NCBI RefSeq assembly: GCF_013299175.1
Contig: NZ_JAAFKF010000010.1
Span: forward strand, 1-56,185
Length of the DNA: 56,185 nucleotides
Direction of reading: 5' to 3'
From: Sphaerotilus sp.
GTDB lineage: Bacteria > Pseudomonadota > Gammaproteobacteria > Burkholderiales > Burkholderiaceae_C
Shown here: positions 37,326-46,734 of the stretch, piece after piece
Numbering within the stretch: position 1 is the stretch's first letter
Layout: each line of letters begins with the position of its first letter
The notes under the pieces: generated by a model
Seen by the model: only the letters and a program-made list of their open reading frames with translations
Databases searched by the model: none
What the model was told of the DNA's origin: nothing
Position numbers and translations under genes: made by a program

Positions 37326-40300
37326 ATGTGGTTCACCCGCGTCTCCATCGCCAACCCCGTGATGGCCACCATGGCCATGCTTGCGCTGGTCGTGCTGGGC
37401 CTGTTCTCGTACCAGCGGCTCAAGGTCGATCAGTTCCCCAACATCGAATTCCCGACCGTGGTGGTCAGCCTCGACTACCCCGGTGCCTCGGCCGAAATCG
37501 TGGAAACCGAGGTCACGCGCAAGGTCGAGGAGGCGCTCAACGCCATCGCCGGGGTCAGCCAGCTCTATTCGCGCAGCTACTCGGGCACCTCGGTGGTCAT
37601 CGTCCAGTTCAGCCTGGACCTGGATGGCCGCAAGGTCGCCGACGATGTGCGCGAAAAGCTCGCCATCCTCAAGCCCCAGTTGCGCGAAGAGGTGAAGGAG
37701 CCGAAGGTCCAGCGTTTCGACCCCTCCAGCCGCCCGATCTGGACCATCGCCGTGCGGGCCACCGACCCGGCCAAGGTCAACGCGGTGCAGCTCTCGACCT
37801 GGGCCGACCAGACACTGCGCAAGCGGCTGGAGAACGCGCGCGGCGTTGGCTCGGTGGCGCTGGTCGGTGCGGTGCGGCGCGAGATCAACCTCTACCTTGA
37901 CCCGCAGCGCCTTGACGCGGTGGGCGTCGGCGCGGACCAGGTGATGGCCGCCGTGAAGACCGAGAACCAGGATCTGCCGGCCGGCACGCTGCGCTCGGCC
38001 GACAGCGAGCGCGTGGTGCAGATCCGTGGGCGGGTACAGCGCCCGGACGACTTCGCCCAGCTCGTCGTCGCCCGGCGCGGCACCAGTCTGATCCGGCTGG
38101 GTCAGGTCGCCCGTGTCGTCGATGGACCGGAGGAACTCGACACGCTGGCGCTCTACAACGGTCAGCGCACGCTCGCAGTCGAAGTGCAGAAATCGCAGGG
38201 CGAGAACACCGTCGAGGTGGTGGACGGGCTGAACAAGGCGCTGGCTGCCGTGCAAGCGGCAGGGGAAGTGCCGGCCGGTGTCGAGATCAACGTGGTGCGC
38301 GACAGCGCGCGGCCGATCCGCGTTTCGGTCAACAACGTCCGCCAGACGCTGCTCGAAGGCGCGGCACTGACCATCCTGATCGTGTTCCTGTTCCTGAACT
38401 CCTGGCGTTCGACCGTCATCACCGGCCTGACGCTGCCGATCGCGCTCATCGGCACCTTCCTGTTCATGCAGCTCTTCGGCTTCTCGATCAACGTCATCAC
38501 GATGATGGCGCTGAGCCTGTGCGTGGGCCTGCTGATCGACGACGCCATCGTCGTGCGCGAGAACATCGTGCGCCACGTCCAGATGGGCAAGTCCGCACAC
38601 GACGCCGCGCTCGACGGCACCCTGGAAATCGGCCTCGCGGTGCTGGCGACCACGCTGTCCATCGTCGCGGTCTTCCTGCCGATCGGTTTCATGGGCGGGA
38701 TCATCGGCAAGTTCTTCCACGAGTTCGGCATCACCATCGTGGCCGCCGTGCTGATCTCGATGTTCGTGAGCTTCACGCTCGATCCGATGCTCAGCTCCAT
38801 CTGGCACGACCCGGCCATCCACACCGAAGGCGCGCCCTTCCAGCCCCGCACCGTCTATGACCACACGCTCGGCCGTGTCACGCACGCCGTCGATCGCCTC
38901 TCGCACGGGCTGGGCGAGGTCTACCAGTCGGCGCTGCGCTGGGCACTGCGGCACAAGCTCGCCACCCTGGGCATCGCGCTGGCCACGTTCGTCGCCAGCC
39001 TCGGATTGGTGAAGCTGCTGGGTTCGGAGTTCGTGCCCAAGGCCGACTACTCGGAGACCTTCGTCAGCTTCAACACCCCGGTCGGCTCCTCGCTGGAGAC
39101 CACGGAAGCCAAGGCACGCGAGGTCGAGGCCATCGTGCGCGAGCGGCCCGAAGTGCGCTACACGCTGACGACGATCAACACCGGGCAGGCCCAGGGCAAG
39201 ATCTACGCGCAGATCTACATCCGCCTCGTCGATCGCAAGGACCGCGCCCTCAACCAGGACCAGCTCACCGGCCCGCTGCGCGAACGGCTGGCGCGGGTAC
39301 CGGGCATCACGGTGACGCACGTCGGCCTGCTCGACGCGGTGGGCGGCAACAAGCCCTTGCAGCTCTCGATCCAGGGCAGCGATCTGGCCGAGCTGCAGCG
39401 CCAGAGCGTGGCCATCGCCGAGCGGCTGCGCGCCATTCCCGGTCTGGTCGATCTGGACACCAGCGCCAAGCCGAACCAGCCGACAGTGGCGATCGAGGTG
39501 CGCCGGGACGTGGCGGCCGATCTGGGCTTGAGCGTGGGCAGCATCACCAGCAGCCTGCGCGCCCTGGTGGCGGGCCAGACAGTGGGCAACTGGCGTGCCA
39601 GCGACGACCTGAACATCGACGTGAAGGTCCGGCTGGCACCCGAGGCCCGCCGGGAGGCCCGCGATCTCCAGGCCCTGCCCCTGCTGGCGGGCAGCAACGC
39701 TGACGGCAGCCCGCGCACCGTCCGCCTGGGCCAGGTCGCCGACGTGCGCGCCGACAGCACCGCCAACCAGATCAACCGCCGCGACCTCCTGCGCGAGGTC
39801 GAGCTGACCGCCAACGTCTACGGGCGCTCGGCCGGCGAGGTCTCCGCCGACATCCGCCGCGTGCTCGACACGCAGCCACTGCCGCCGGGCGTGCGCTGGC
39901 GGTTCGGCGGATCGACCAAGGACATGGCGGAGAGTTTTGCCTACGCGGTGTCGGCGCTGGCGATGGGGGTGGTCTTCATCTACATGATCCTGGCGTCGCA
40001 GTTCCGCAGCTTCCTGCAGCCGATCGCGCTGATGAGTTCGCTGCCGATGACGCTGGTCGGCGTGGTGCTGACGTTGCTGGCCTTCCGCTCGACGATGAAC
40101 CTGTTCTCGGTGATCGGCGTGGTGATGCTGATGGGGCTGGTGACGAAAAACGCCATCCTGCTGCTGGACTTCGCCATCCGCGCCCGCGCCGGTGACGTGA
40201 CCGGCCAGCCGCTCGACCGCGAACACGCCCTGCTGCTGGCGGCCAAGGTGCGGCTGCGGCCGATCCTGATGACCACGCTGGCGATGATCTTCGGCATGGT

Positions 40301-40508
40301 GCCGCTGGCGTTCGCGCTGTCGGAAGGCTCGGAGCAGCGCGCCCCGATGGGACAGGCGGTCATCGGCGGCGTGATCACCTCGTCGGTGCTGACGCTGGTG
40401 GTGGTGCCGGTCATTTATTGCTACATGGACGATCTGGGGGCGTGGCTGAAGCGCCGATTTGCACCACAGACCGCAGATCAACCGATGCGCGACACCGCCA
40501 GCTCCTAA
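37326..40508 (+). CDS. RND multidrug efflux permease (HAE-1/AcrB family)
   Basis: A 1060-residue, 12-helix proton-driven transporter of normal size. The TM1 start is MWFTRVSIANPVMATMAMLA. The TM4 proton-relay aspartates are in VGLLIDDAIVVREN, and the TM10 lysine is in LMGLVTKNAILLLDF. Two large periplasmic loops lie between TM1-2 and TM7-8. The substrate range is unknown. It is the third gene of the TetR-adaptor-permease operon. Its outer-membrane partner is probably the TolC-like protein encoded at 41615, with pcm and a rhodanese gene between. Confidence 0.95.
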   Translation: MWFTRVSIANPVMATMAMLALVVLGLFSYQRLKVDQFPNIEFPTVVVSLDYPGASAEIVETEVTRKVEEALNAIAGVSQLYSRSYSGTSVVIVQFSLDLDGRKVADDVREKLAILKPQLREEVKEPKVQRFDPSSRPIWTIAVRATDPAKVNAVQLSTWADQTLRKRLENARGVGSVALVGAVRREINLYLDPQRLDAVGVGADQVMAAVKTENQDLPAGTLRSADSERVVQIRGRVQRPDDFAQLVVARRGTSLIRLGQVARVVDGPEELDTLALYNGQRTLAVEVQKSQGENTVEVVDGLNKALAAVQAAGEVPAGVEINVVRDSARPIRVSVNNVRQTLLEGAALTILIVFLFLNSWRSTVITGLTLPIALIGTFLFMQLFGFSINVITMMALSLCVGLLIDDAIVVRENIVRHVQMGKSAHDAALDGTLEIGLAVLATTLSIVAVFLPIGFMGGIIGKFFHEFGITIVAAVLISMFVSFTLDPMLSSIWHDPAIHTEGAPFQPRTVYDHTLGRVTHAVDRLSHGLGEVYQSALRWALRHKLATLGIALATFVASLGLVKLLGSEFVPKADYSETFVSFNTPVGSSLETTEAKAREVEAIVRERPEVRYTLTTINTGQAQGKIYAQIYIRLVDRKDRALNQDQLTGPLRERLARVPGITVTHVGLLDAVGGNKPLQLSIQGSDLAELQRQSVAIAERLRAIPGLVDLDTSAKPNQPTVAIEVRRDVAADLGLSVGSITSSLRALVAGQTVGNWRASDDLNIDVKVRLAPEARREARDLQALPLLAGSNADGSPRTVRLGQVADVRADSTANQINRRDLLREVELTANVYGRSAGEVSADIRRVLDTQPLPPGVRWRFGGSTKDMAESFAYAVSALAMGVVFIYMILASQFRSFLQPIALMSSLPMTLVGVVLTLLAFRSTMNLFSVIGVVMLMGLVTKNAILLLDFAIRARAGDVTGQPLDREHALLLAAKVRLRPILMTTLAMIFGMVPLAFALSEGSEQRAPMGQAVIGGVITSSVLTLVVVPVIYCYMDDLGAWLKRRFAPQTADQPMRDTASS

Positions 40509-40556
40509 AATGACAGGTTTCGTTGCGCAAGACCCCAAGCTCCCGAGGAACCCAAG

Positions 40557-41210
40557 ATGAACGTCGAACAGGCCCGTTTCAACATGATCGAGCAGCAGAT
40601 CCGCCCGTGGGACGTGCTGGATCAGTCGGTGTTGGCGCTGCTGGCCATCGTCAAGCGCGAGGATTTCGTGCCGGCCGCCTACCGCAGCATCGCCTTCACG
40701 GACCTGGAGATCCCGCTGCCCGGCGGTCAGGTGATGCTGGCCCCGCGCCTGGAAGCCCGCCTGCTGCAGGAGCTGGAGCTGCACCGCCACGAGAAGGCGC
40801 TGGAGATCGGCACCGGTTCGGGTTTCATGGCCGCGCTGATGGCCCACAAGGCGCAGCAGGTCGTCACCTACGAAAAGCGCCCGGAACTCGCCGCGGTGGC
40901 CCGCGAGAACCTGCGCCACGCCGCGGTGATGAACGTCGAGGTCCGCCAGGGGGATGGCGTGAACGGTGACACCGGCCGTGGCCCGTGGGACGTGATCGTG
41001 CTGTCAGGGTCGGTGGCCGAGGTGCCAGAGAACCTGCTGCAGCAGCTCAAGGTCGGTGGCCGTCTGGTCGCCGTGGTGGGCAGCGAGCCGATGATGCGCG
41101 CGCTGCGTGTGCGCCGGGTCAGCGAGCGCCAGTTCACGACCGAAGTGCTGTTCGACACCGTGGCGCCGCGGCTCGAAGGCTTCGCGCAGCCCTCGGCCTT
41201 CCAGTTCTGA
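40557..41210 (+). CDS. pcm: Protein-L-isoaspartate O-methyltransferase family
   Basis: A 217-residue SAM-dependent methyltransferase repairing isoaspartyl residues. Motif I is KALEIGTGSGFMAALMA, and the N-terminal NMIEQQIRPWDVLD is typical of the betaproteobacterial group. Post-motif regions are AVMNVEVRQGDGVN, then WDVIVLSGSVAEVPE. It starts 48 bp after the RND permease, is followed after 16 bp by the rhodanese gene and then tolC, an order conserved in Burkholderiales. Confidence 0.92.
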   Translation: MNVEQARFNMIEQQIRPWDVLDQSVLALLAIVKREDFVPAAYRSIAFTDLEIPLPGGQVMLAPRLEARLLQELELHRHEKALEIGTGSGFMAALMAHKAQQVVTYEKRPELAAVARENLRHAAVMNVEVRQGDGVNGDTGRGPWDVIVLSGSVAEVPENLLQQLKVGGRLVAVVGSEPMMRALRVRRVSERQFTTEVLFDTVAPRLEGFAQPSAFQF

Positions 41211-41226
41211 ACCAGGATCCGCCGCC

Positions 41227-41568
41227 ATGCAGCAACTCCGGGTCGATGCGGTCGCCGCACAGGTGCAGGCGTGGACTGCGCAGGGCCAGCACCCCGTGCT
41301 GCTGGACGTGCGCGAGCCATGGGAAATCGCCACGGCGCGGATAGTGCTGGAGGGCGCGGCATCGGTCACGATCCCGATGCAGCAAATTCCAGCCAGATGG
41401 GCTGAAATCGACCGAGATCAGCCCATCCTTGCGCTCTGCCACCACGGAGTGCGCAGCCAGCAGGTGGCGCTGTTCCTGGCGCAGCAGGGGTACACGTCGG
41501 TGTACAACGTCGCGGGGGGCATCGATGCGTGGTCCCGCCTGGTCGATGCGCGTGTGCCCATGTACTGA
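41227..41568 (+). CDS. Single-domain rhodanese (sulfurtransferase)
   Basis: A 113-residue rhodanese-like domain. The N-terminal half has LLDVREPWEIATARI. The active-site loop is ALCHHGVRSQQVA, with Cys as sulfur carrier followed by His-His-Gly-Val-Arg. The end is YNVAGGIDAWSRLVD, typical of the GlpE-type fold. It probably transfers sulfane sulfur from thiosulfate or a persulfide to an acceptor; the acceptor is unknown. It lies between pcm and tolC. Confidence 0.93.
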   Translation: MQQLRVDAVAAQVQAWTAQGQHPVLLDVREPWEIATARIVLEGAASVTIPMQQIPARWAEIDRDQPILALCHHGVRSQQVALFLAQQGYTSVYNVAGGIDAWSRLVDARVPMY

Positions 41569-41614
41569 GTGCCAGTTCTAGCCAGTCAAGCCAGTTAAGT
41601 TCGAGGAAGCGTCC

Positions 41615-42958
41615 ATGTCCGTGTTGAAACACCCCTTGTCGTCTGCGTCTGGTCTGGTGAGCGTTGCCGCTGCTGTCCTGGCGTGTCTGTCCGCGCCCGT
41701 GTCGGCCGAGAGCCTCAAGGAGGTCTACGAAGCCGCCAAGGCTTACGACGCGACCTATCTGGCTTCGCGCGCCGCCGCAGAGTCCAGCCGCTACAAGGCC
41801 GCCCAGGCGGACGCGCTGACACGCCCGACGGTCAGCCTCCAGGCGGGCGCGTCCTACGGTGGCACGGACACGCCGCTGTTCGGCGCCCGCTCGACCACCA
41901 CCGGCTCGCTCGGCGTGGTGGCGGTGCAGCCGCTGTTCAACCGCCCCAACAGCTTCACCATCGGCAAGGCACGCAAGGCACTCGACATCGCGCAAGCCGA
42001 TCTGGCGAGTGCCGAGCAGGATCTGGCGGTGCGCGTGGCGCAAGCCTACTTCGACGTGCTGGCCGCCCAGGACACGCTGTCCACGGCCCGGGCCTCCAAG
42101 ACCGCGATCAGCGAACAGCTCGCCTCGGCCAAGCGCAATTTCGAGGTCGGCACCGCCACCATCACCGACACCCGCGAAGCCCAGGCCCGCTTCGATCTGG
42201 CCACCGCCCAGGAAATCGCCGCCGACAACGACGTGCGCACCCGCCGTCTGGCGCTTGACCAGATCGTCGGACGGCAGGGGCTGCAGCCGAACGGGTTGTC
42301 CATCCCGGTCGCGTTGCCGCTGCAGACCGAGCCGGTCGATGCCTGGGTGGACCGCACCGAGGACAGCCCCTCCGTGCGCAAGGCCCGCCTCGCCTACGAC
42401 ATCGCGAAGCTCGAAACCCAGCGCACCGACGCCGCACGCCTGCCCACCGTGGACCTGCAAGGCCAGCTCGGCGGGGCCAACAACCGTGGCACCGGCGCCA
42501 GTTCGTCCGGCGGCGTGGGCACGACGACCAACCACTCGGTCGGCGTGACGCTGAAGGTGCCGCTCTACACCGGCAGCGCCATCGAGAACCAGATCAAGGA
42601 AGCCGTTTCCCTGGAAGAGAAATCGCGCAACGAACTGGACGCTGCACGCCGCGCCGTCGCCCAGGCCACGCGCCAGGTCTACTACGGTGTGCAATCCGGC
42701 AATGCGCAGGTCAAGGCGCTCGAAGCGGCCGAAGCCTCCAGCAAGCTCGCGCTGGACGCCACCAAGCTCGGCTACAAGGTGGGCGTGCGGGTGAACCTGG
42801 ACGTGCTGAACTCGCAGACGCAATTGTTCTCGACCCAGCGCGATCTGGCCAAGGCGCGTTATGACGTGCTGGTGAACAGCCTGAAGCTGCGCCAGGCCGC
42901 GGGTGTGCTGGCCGCGGGTGACATCGACGCTGTCAACGCGCTGTTGTCGACGAAATGA
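41615..42958 (+). CDS. tolC: TolC family outer-membrane efflux channel
   Basis: A 447-residue TolC-type channel. The signal peptide (SVAAAVLACLSAPVSAESL) is followed by two homologous halves with coiled-coil helices (for example DIAQADLASAEQDLAVRVAQ, EEKSRNELDAARRAVAQAT) and short barrel strands (GSLGVVAVQPLF, HSVGVTLKVPLY). Length and pattern match TolC (type I secretion and RND partner). The last 26 bp overlap the convergent waaA gene. The upstream RND adaptor and permease on the same strand lack their own channel, so this is their likely partner. Confidence 0.93.
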   Translation: MSVLKHPLSSASGLVSVAAAVLACLSAPVSAESLKEVYEAAKAYDATYLASRAAAESSRYKAAQADALTRPTVSLQAGASYGGTDTPLFGARSTTTGSLGVVAVQPLFNRPNSFTIGKARKALDIAQADLASAEQDLAVRVAQAYFDVLAAQDTLSTARASKTAISEQLASAKRNFEVGTATITDTREAQARFDLATAQEIAADNDVRTRRLALDQIVGRQGLQPNGLSIPVALPLQTEPVDAWVDRTEDSPSVRKARLAYDIAKLETQRTDAARLPTVDLQGQLGGANNRGTGASSSGGVGTTTNHSVGVTLKVPLYTGSAIENQIKEAVSLEEKSRNELDAARRAVAQATRQVYYGVQSGNAQVKALEAAEASSKLALDATKLGYKVGVRVNLDVLNSQTQLFSTQRDLAKARYDVLVNSLKLRQAAGVLAAGDIDAVNALLSTK

Positions 42959-44270
42959 AGTGCCGCAGGGTGCGGGCCATGCGCGCTGCGGCGCCCTGGT
43001 CCCGCCCGGCATAGGACACGGCAGCGGCCGACGCCGCGGCACGCGCTGCGGGACGGTCAGCCAGCGCACATGCCGCCGCCACCGCCTCATCCAGGTCCGT
43101 ACACCGCCAAGCAGCACCGGCAGCGACCGCCCCCTCGGCGGCTTGCTGGAAGTTGAAGGTGTGCGGCCCGAGGAACACGGGACACGCACAGGCCGCCGCC
43201 TCGATCAGGTTCTGACCCCCCAGTGGCGCAAAACTGCCGCCCAGCAGCGCCGCATCGGCGCAGGCGTAGTACGCCGGCATTTCGCCCATCGAGTCCCCGA
43301 GCCAGACCTGTGCCGCCCGTGCGACGGTGCCCGGTCCGGCCGCACCCCAGGTGCTGCGCCGCACGAGGGTCAGTCCAGCCTGCGTGACCTGCCGGGCCAC
43401 TTCATCGAAACGCTGGGGGTGGCGCGGCACGAGCAGCAGCAAGGGCTGTGGCTGCGAAGTGGAGGTGGCGGCGCGGCGCTCCAGCAACGCACGCCAGGCA
43501 TCCAGCAGCGGCGCATCCTCGCCCTCGCGCCAACTGGCGGCCAGCACCACCGGGCGCGACAGGCCCGCACTCCAGCTCTCGCCCACTGCCAGCAGCGCGG
43601 CAGAGGGATGCTGGTCGAACTTGAGGTTGCCCAGCACCTGCACATCGACCACCCCTGCCTGCCGCAGGCGCTGCGCGTCGGCCTCGGTCTGCGCCAGCGC
43701 CTGGGCCAGCGACTGCGCAGCGGGACGCAGCAGCGCATCCAGACACAGTGACCGGCGCAAGCTCTTCTCGGACAGCCGTGCATTCGCCAGCACGACCGGC
43801 ACCCCGGCGCGCTGTGCAGCGTGCAGCAACTGCGGCCAGACTTCGGTTTCCATCAAGATACCCAGCGCCGGGCGGTGCCTGCGGAAAAACCGCCGCACCG
43901 CTCCCGGCGTGTCCAGCGGCAACCAGCACTGGTGGTCGCCAAGCTCCAGCAGGTGCTCCCCGGCCGCGCGTCCCGTGGCCGTCCCGTGTGTCAGCAGGAT
44001 CGGCACCTCCGGCCACTGCAGGCGCAGCGCCCGCACCAGAGGCTCGGCAGCGCGCGTCTCGCCGAGCGACACCGCGTGCAGCCAGACAGCGCCCGGTGCG
44101 GTGGCAGGCCCGAAGCCCAGGCGCTCGGACACCGCCATGCCGTACAAGGGTTCACGCCGCGCCCGCCACCACAGCCTCAGCAGCAAGGCCGGCAGCAGCA
44201 AGCGCATCCCGGCGCCATAGGCCGCCAACGCCGCCCGCTGCCACAGCCGGTGGCCGGACACCGGGTTCAA
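42933..44270 (-). CDS. waaA: 3-deoxy-D-manno-octulosonic acid (Kdo) transferase WaaA
   Basis: A 445-residue GT-B enzyme adding Kdo to lipid IVA on the inner membrane. An N-terminal hydrophobic anchor (ALAAYGAGMRLLLPALLLRLW) precedes the acceptor domain, with catalytic-Glu motif HAVSLGETRAA. The C-terminal domain has LGDSMGEMPAYYACAD and GGSFAPLGGQNLIEA, both diagnostic. The ORF starts with TTG at 44270 overlapping the stop of the mutase gene by TTGA; a GTG at 44261 is an alternative. It ends 26 bp inside the convergent tolC. Confidence 0.93.
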   Translation of the reverse strand: MNPVSGHRLWQRAALAAYGAGMRLLLPALLLRLWWRARREPLYGMAVSERLGFGPATAPGAVWLHAVSLGETRAAEPLVRALRLQWPEVPILLTHGTATGRAAGEHLLELGDHQCWLPLDTPGAVRRFFRRHRPALGILMETEVWPQLLHAAQRAGVPVVLANARLSEKSLRRSLCLDALLRPAAQSLAQALAQTEADAQRLRQAGVVDVQVLGNLKFDQHPSAALLAVGESWSAGLSRPVVLAASWREGEDAPLLDAWRALLERRAATSTSQPQPLLLLVPRHPQRFDEVARQVTQAGLTLVRRSTWGAAGPGTVARAAQVWLGDSMGEMPAYYACADAALLGGSFAPLGGQNLIEAAACACPVFLGPHTFNFQQAAEGAVAAGAAWRCTDLDEAVAAACALADRPAARAAASAAAVSYAGRDQGAAARMARTLRHFISSTTAR

Positions 44271-45661
44271 TGCGCGGAAGCCTGCACTTCGGCTTCGGGC
44301 ATGACCTTGCGCAGCGCGGCCATGAAGTCGTGCTCGATGCGCGCCAGTGCTTCGGCGGTGTGGCCTTCGAAGCGCAGCACCAGCACCGGCGTGGTGTTGG
44401 ACGCACGGATCAGGCCGAAGCCGTCCGCGTAGTCGCCGCGCAGGCCGTCGATGGTGCCGATCACGGCACCAGGGAAGTCGGCTTGCGCGATGAGCTGGTC
44501 CACGATGGCGTGCTGGTTGCCGGCGGGCACGGCGACGTTCAGCTCGGGCGTGCTGAAGCTGGTCGGCAGCGCCTTGAGCACCGCACTCGGGTCGGCGAAG
44601 CGCGACAGGATCTCCAGCAGGCGGCCAGCGGTGTACATCGCGTCGTCGAATCCGTACCAGCGTTCGCCGAAGAAGATGTGGCCGCTCATCTCACCGGCCA
44701 GCGGAGCACCGGTTTCGCGCAGCTTGGCCTTCATCAGCGAGTGGCCGGTCTTCCACATCATCGGCACACCGCCAGCAGCACGAATGCCCACCGGCAGACG
44801 CTGCGAGCATTTCACGTCGTAAATGATCAGGCCGTTGGGGTTGCGCGTCAGGATGTCCTGTGCGAACAGCAGCATCTGGCGATCCGGGAAGATGATTTCG
44901 CCGTCCTTCGTGACCAGACCCAGCCGGTCGCCGTCGCCGTCGAAGGCCAGGCCCAGTTCGAAATCGGTGGCGTGGACGACCTTGATCAGGTCGGCCAGGT
45001 TTTCCAGCTTGGAGGGATCCGGGTGGTGGTTCGGAAAATCACCATCGACACGGCTGTACAGCTCGACCACCTCGCAGCCCAACGCCTTGAGGATGCCGGG
45101 CGAGGAGGCGCCGGGAATGCCGTTGCCGGAATCGACCACGATCTTCATCGGGCGCGCCAGCTTGCAGTCGCCCGTGATGCGGGTGGTGTATTCGGGCAGG
45201 ATGTCGTGTGTGGTGATGCCGCCCGGTGCTGCGGCCGTGGTGTAGGTCTCGGACTCCATGCGGGCACGCAACCCCTGGATCGTGTCGCCGTAGATGGCCA
45301 CGCCGCCGAGCACCATCTTGAAGCCGTTGTAGTCCTTGGGGTTGTGGCTGCCCGTCACCTGGATGCCGCTGCGGCAGCCGATGTCCGCACGGGTGGCGGC
45401 CACGTAGTACAGCATCGGTGTCGTCACCGCACCCAGATCGATCACATCCAGACCGGTCGAGGCCAGACCGCGCATCAGGGCGGCACTCAGATCCGGGCCG
45501 GAAACACGCCCGTCGCGGCCCACCGCCACGGCGCGCTCGCCCAAGGCCAGTGCCTCGGTGCCGAACGCACGGCCCAGATGCTCGGCAAATTCAACGTCAA
45601 GCGCCTGGCCAACGATGCCGCGGATGTCATAAGCCTTGAAGGCGGAAGCAATCACTTGCAT
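44267..45661 (-). CDS. Phosphomannomutase/phosphoglucomutase
   Basis: A 464-residue alpha-D-phosphohexomutase of the AlgC/ManB type. The catalytic serine loop is VTGSHNPKDYNGFK, the metal loop FDGDGDRLGLV, the sugar-binding loop GEMSGHIFF, and the phosphate-binding end LIRASNTTPVLVLRFEG. It makes mannose-1-phosphate or glucose-1-phosphate, feeding LPS and polysaccharide precursors. It is upstream of waaA with an overlap, so the two are one transcript. Both activities are known in this family, and the sequence does not decide. Confidence 0.93.
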   Translation of the reverse strand: MQVIASAFKAYDIRGIVGQALDVEFAEHLGRAFGTEALALGERAVAVGRDGRVSGPDLSAALMRGLASTGLDVIDLGAVTTPMLYYVAATRADIGCRSGIQVTGSHNPKDYNGFKMVLGGVAIYGDTIQGLRARMESETYTTAAAPGGITTHDILPEYTTRITGDCKLARPMKIVVDSGNGIPGASSPGILKALGCEVVELYSRVDGDFPNHHPDPSKLENLADLIKVVHATDFELGLAFDGDGDRLGLVTKDGEIIFPDRQMLLFAQDILTRNPNGLIIYDVKCSQRLPVGIRAAGGVPMMWKTGHSLMKAKLRETGAPLAGEMSGHIFFGERWYGFDDAMYTAGRLLEILSRFADPSAVLKALPTSFSTPELNVAVPAGNQHAIVDQLIAQADFPGAVIGTIDGLRGDYADGFGLIRASNTTPVLVLRFEGHTAEALARIEHDFMAALRKVMPEAEVQASAH

Positions 45662-45729
45662 AAGAAAGAATCCTGGTTAGATAGAAACCCGCGCATTGTA
45701 GGCAGCAAGAGAATCGCAAGACAAAGACA

Positions 45730-45762
45730 AAATGCCCGTTCACCATGAATGAACGGGCATTT
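45730..45762. terminator. Terminator of the tRNA array
   Basis: AAATGCCCGTTCA and its exact complement TGAACGGGCATTT form a 13-bp stem with a 7-nt loop. Read on the minus strand, it lies about 30 bp beyond the last tRNA-Asp and is followed by TTTTGTCTTTGTC. The plus-strand flank also has an A-run, so it may act in both directions. Confidence 0.85.
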
Positions 45763-45789
45763 CAAAAAATTTGGATCTGGAATTGATGG

Positions 45790-45866
45790 TGGCGGAGTGG
45801 ACGGGACTCGAACCCGCGACCCCCGGCGTGACAGGCCGGTATTCTAACCAACTGAACTACCACTCC
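45790..45866 (-). tRNA. tRNA-Asp (GTC)
   Basis: A 77-nt tRNA with encoded CCA. The 5' end is GGAGTGGTAG, the anticodon loop contains CTGTCAC (anticodon GTC), and the T arm is GGGTTCGAGTCCC. It is the last tRNA of the array in the direction of transcription and is preceded by tRNA-Glu after 26 bp. Confidence 0.95.
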
Positions 45867-45892
45867 GCAGCGGTACGAAACCATTTGAAACT

Positions 45893-45968
45893 TGGCGACT
45901 CCTAGGGGATTCGAACCCCTGTAACGACCGTGAAAGGGTCGTGTCCTAGGCCTCTAGACGAAGGAGTC
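45893..45968 (-). tRNA. tRNA-Glu (TTC)
   Basis: A 76-nt tRNA with encoded CCA. The 5' end is GACTCCTTCGTCTAG, the anticodon loop is CTTTCAC (anticodon TTC), and the T arm is GGGGTTCGAATCCCC. It is identical in its body to the other three tRNA-Glu copies in the array. Confidence 0.95.
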
Positions 45969-46011
45969 AACAGGGATGACCCTAAAACCAAACCTTGATT
46001 CATGCAAAACA

Positions 46012-46088
46012 TGGCGGAGTGGACGGGACTCGAACCCGCGACCCCCGGCGTGACAGGCCGGTATTCTAACCAACTGAACTACCACTCC
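46012..46088 (-). tRNA. tRNA-Asp (GTC), second copy
   Basis: Sequence identical to the copy at 45790 over its full 77 nt, with encoded CCA. It follows tRNA-Glu (46093-46168) after only 4 nt (CTGC on the minus strand), which shows that the Glu-Asp pair is processed from one transcript. Confidence 0.95.
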
Positions 46089-46092
46089 GCAG

Positions 46093-46168
46093 TGGCGACT
46101 CCTAGGGGATTCGAACCCCTGTAACGACCGTGAAAGGGTCGTGTCCTAGGCCTCTAGACGAAGGAGTC
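46093..46168 (-). tRNA. tRNA-Glu (TTC), second copy
   Basis: A 76-nt copy identical to the others. Its 5' end abuts directly, with no spacer, the truncated tRNA-Asp at 46169-46215. If the precursor is cut by RNase P at its usual site, the 5' end can still mature. Confidence 0.93.
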
Positions 46169-46215
46169 CCCCCGGCGTGACAGGCCGGTATTCTAACCAA
46201 CTGAACTACCACTCC
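46169..46215 (-). pseudogene. Truncated tRNA-Asp remnant
   Basis: This is the first 47 nt of the tRNA-Asp gene, from the 5' end GGAGTGGTAG through the anticodon stem (ACGCCGGGGG). The T arm, the 3' acceptor strand and the spacer are gone, and the sequence runs straight into the next tRNA-Glu. It cannot fold or be charged. The break falls where both genes share a short GTC/GAC-CCCCC-like run, which suggests deletion through microhomology between array units. An assembly collapse is the alternative. Confidence 0.88.
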
Positions 46216-46219
46216 GCAG

Positions 46220-46295
46220 TGGCGACTCCTAGGGGATTCGAACCCCTGTAACGACCGTGAAAGGGTCGTGTCCTAGGCCTCTAGACGAAGGAGTC
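46220..46295 (-). tRNA. tRNA-Glu (TTC), third copy
   Basis: A 76-nt copy identical in body to the others, 4 nt upstream of the truncated tRNA-Asp. The spacing is the same as in the intact Glu-Asp pairs, confirming that the remnant once was a full Asp gene. Confidence 0.94.
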
Positions 46296-46318
46296 AGTCA
46301 AACCATCAAAAAGGAATT

Positions 46319-46394
<76 letters not shown>

Positions 46395-46400
46395 AAATGG

Positions 46401-46477
46401 TGGCGGAGTGGACGGGACTCGAACCCGCGACCCCCGGCGTGACAGGCCGGTATTCTAACCAACTGAACTACCACTCC
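46401..46477 (-). tRNA. tRNA-Asp (GTC), third intact copy
   Basis: A 77-nt intact copy, identical to the other two. It lies 6 bp upstream of tRNA-Ala (46319) in the transcription direction and 4 nt downstream of tRNA-Glu (46482). Confidence 0.95.
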
Positions 46478-46481
46478 GCAG

Positions 46482-46557
46482 TGGCGACTCCTAGGGGATT
46501 CGAACCCCTGTAACGACCGTGAAAGGGTCGTGTCCTAGGCCTCTAGACGAAGGAGTC
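46482..46557 (-). tRNA. tRNA-Glu (TTC), fourth copy
   Basis: A 76-nt copy with anticodon TTC, identical in body to the others. It is preceded by tRNA-Ala (46600) after 42 bp. This first Ala-Glu-Asp trio is the least degenerate unit of the array. Confidence 0.95.
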
Positions 46558-46599
46558 TTCAAAACTGAAACTTGCCCGATGAACTCTGAAACGCTTTTA

Positions 46600-46675
<76 letters not shown>

Positions 46676-46734
46676 GACATTTGATTGCCTTCGGCGCTTC
46701 GTTGTTCAAGCGAGAACGTGATTATGAAATCAAT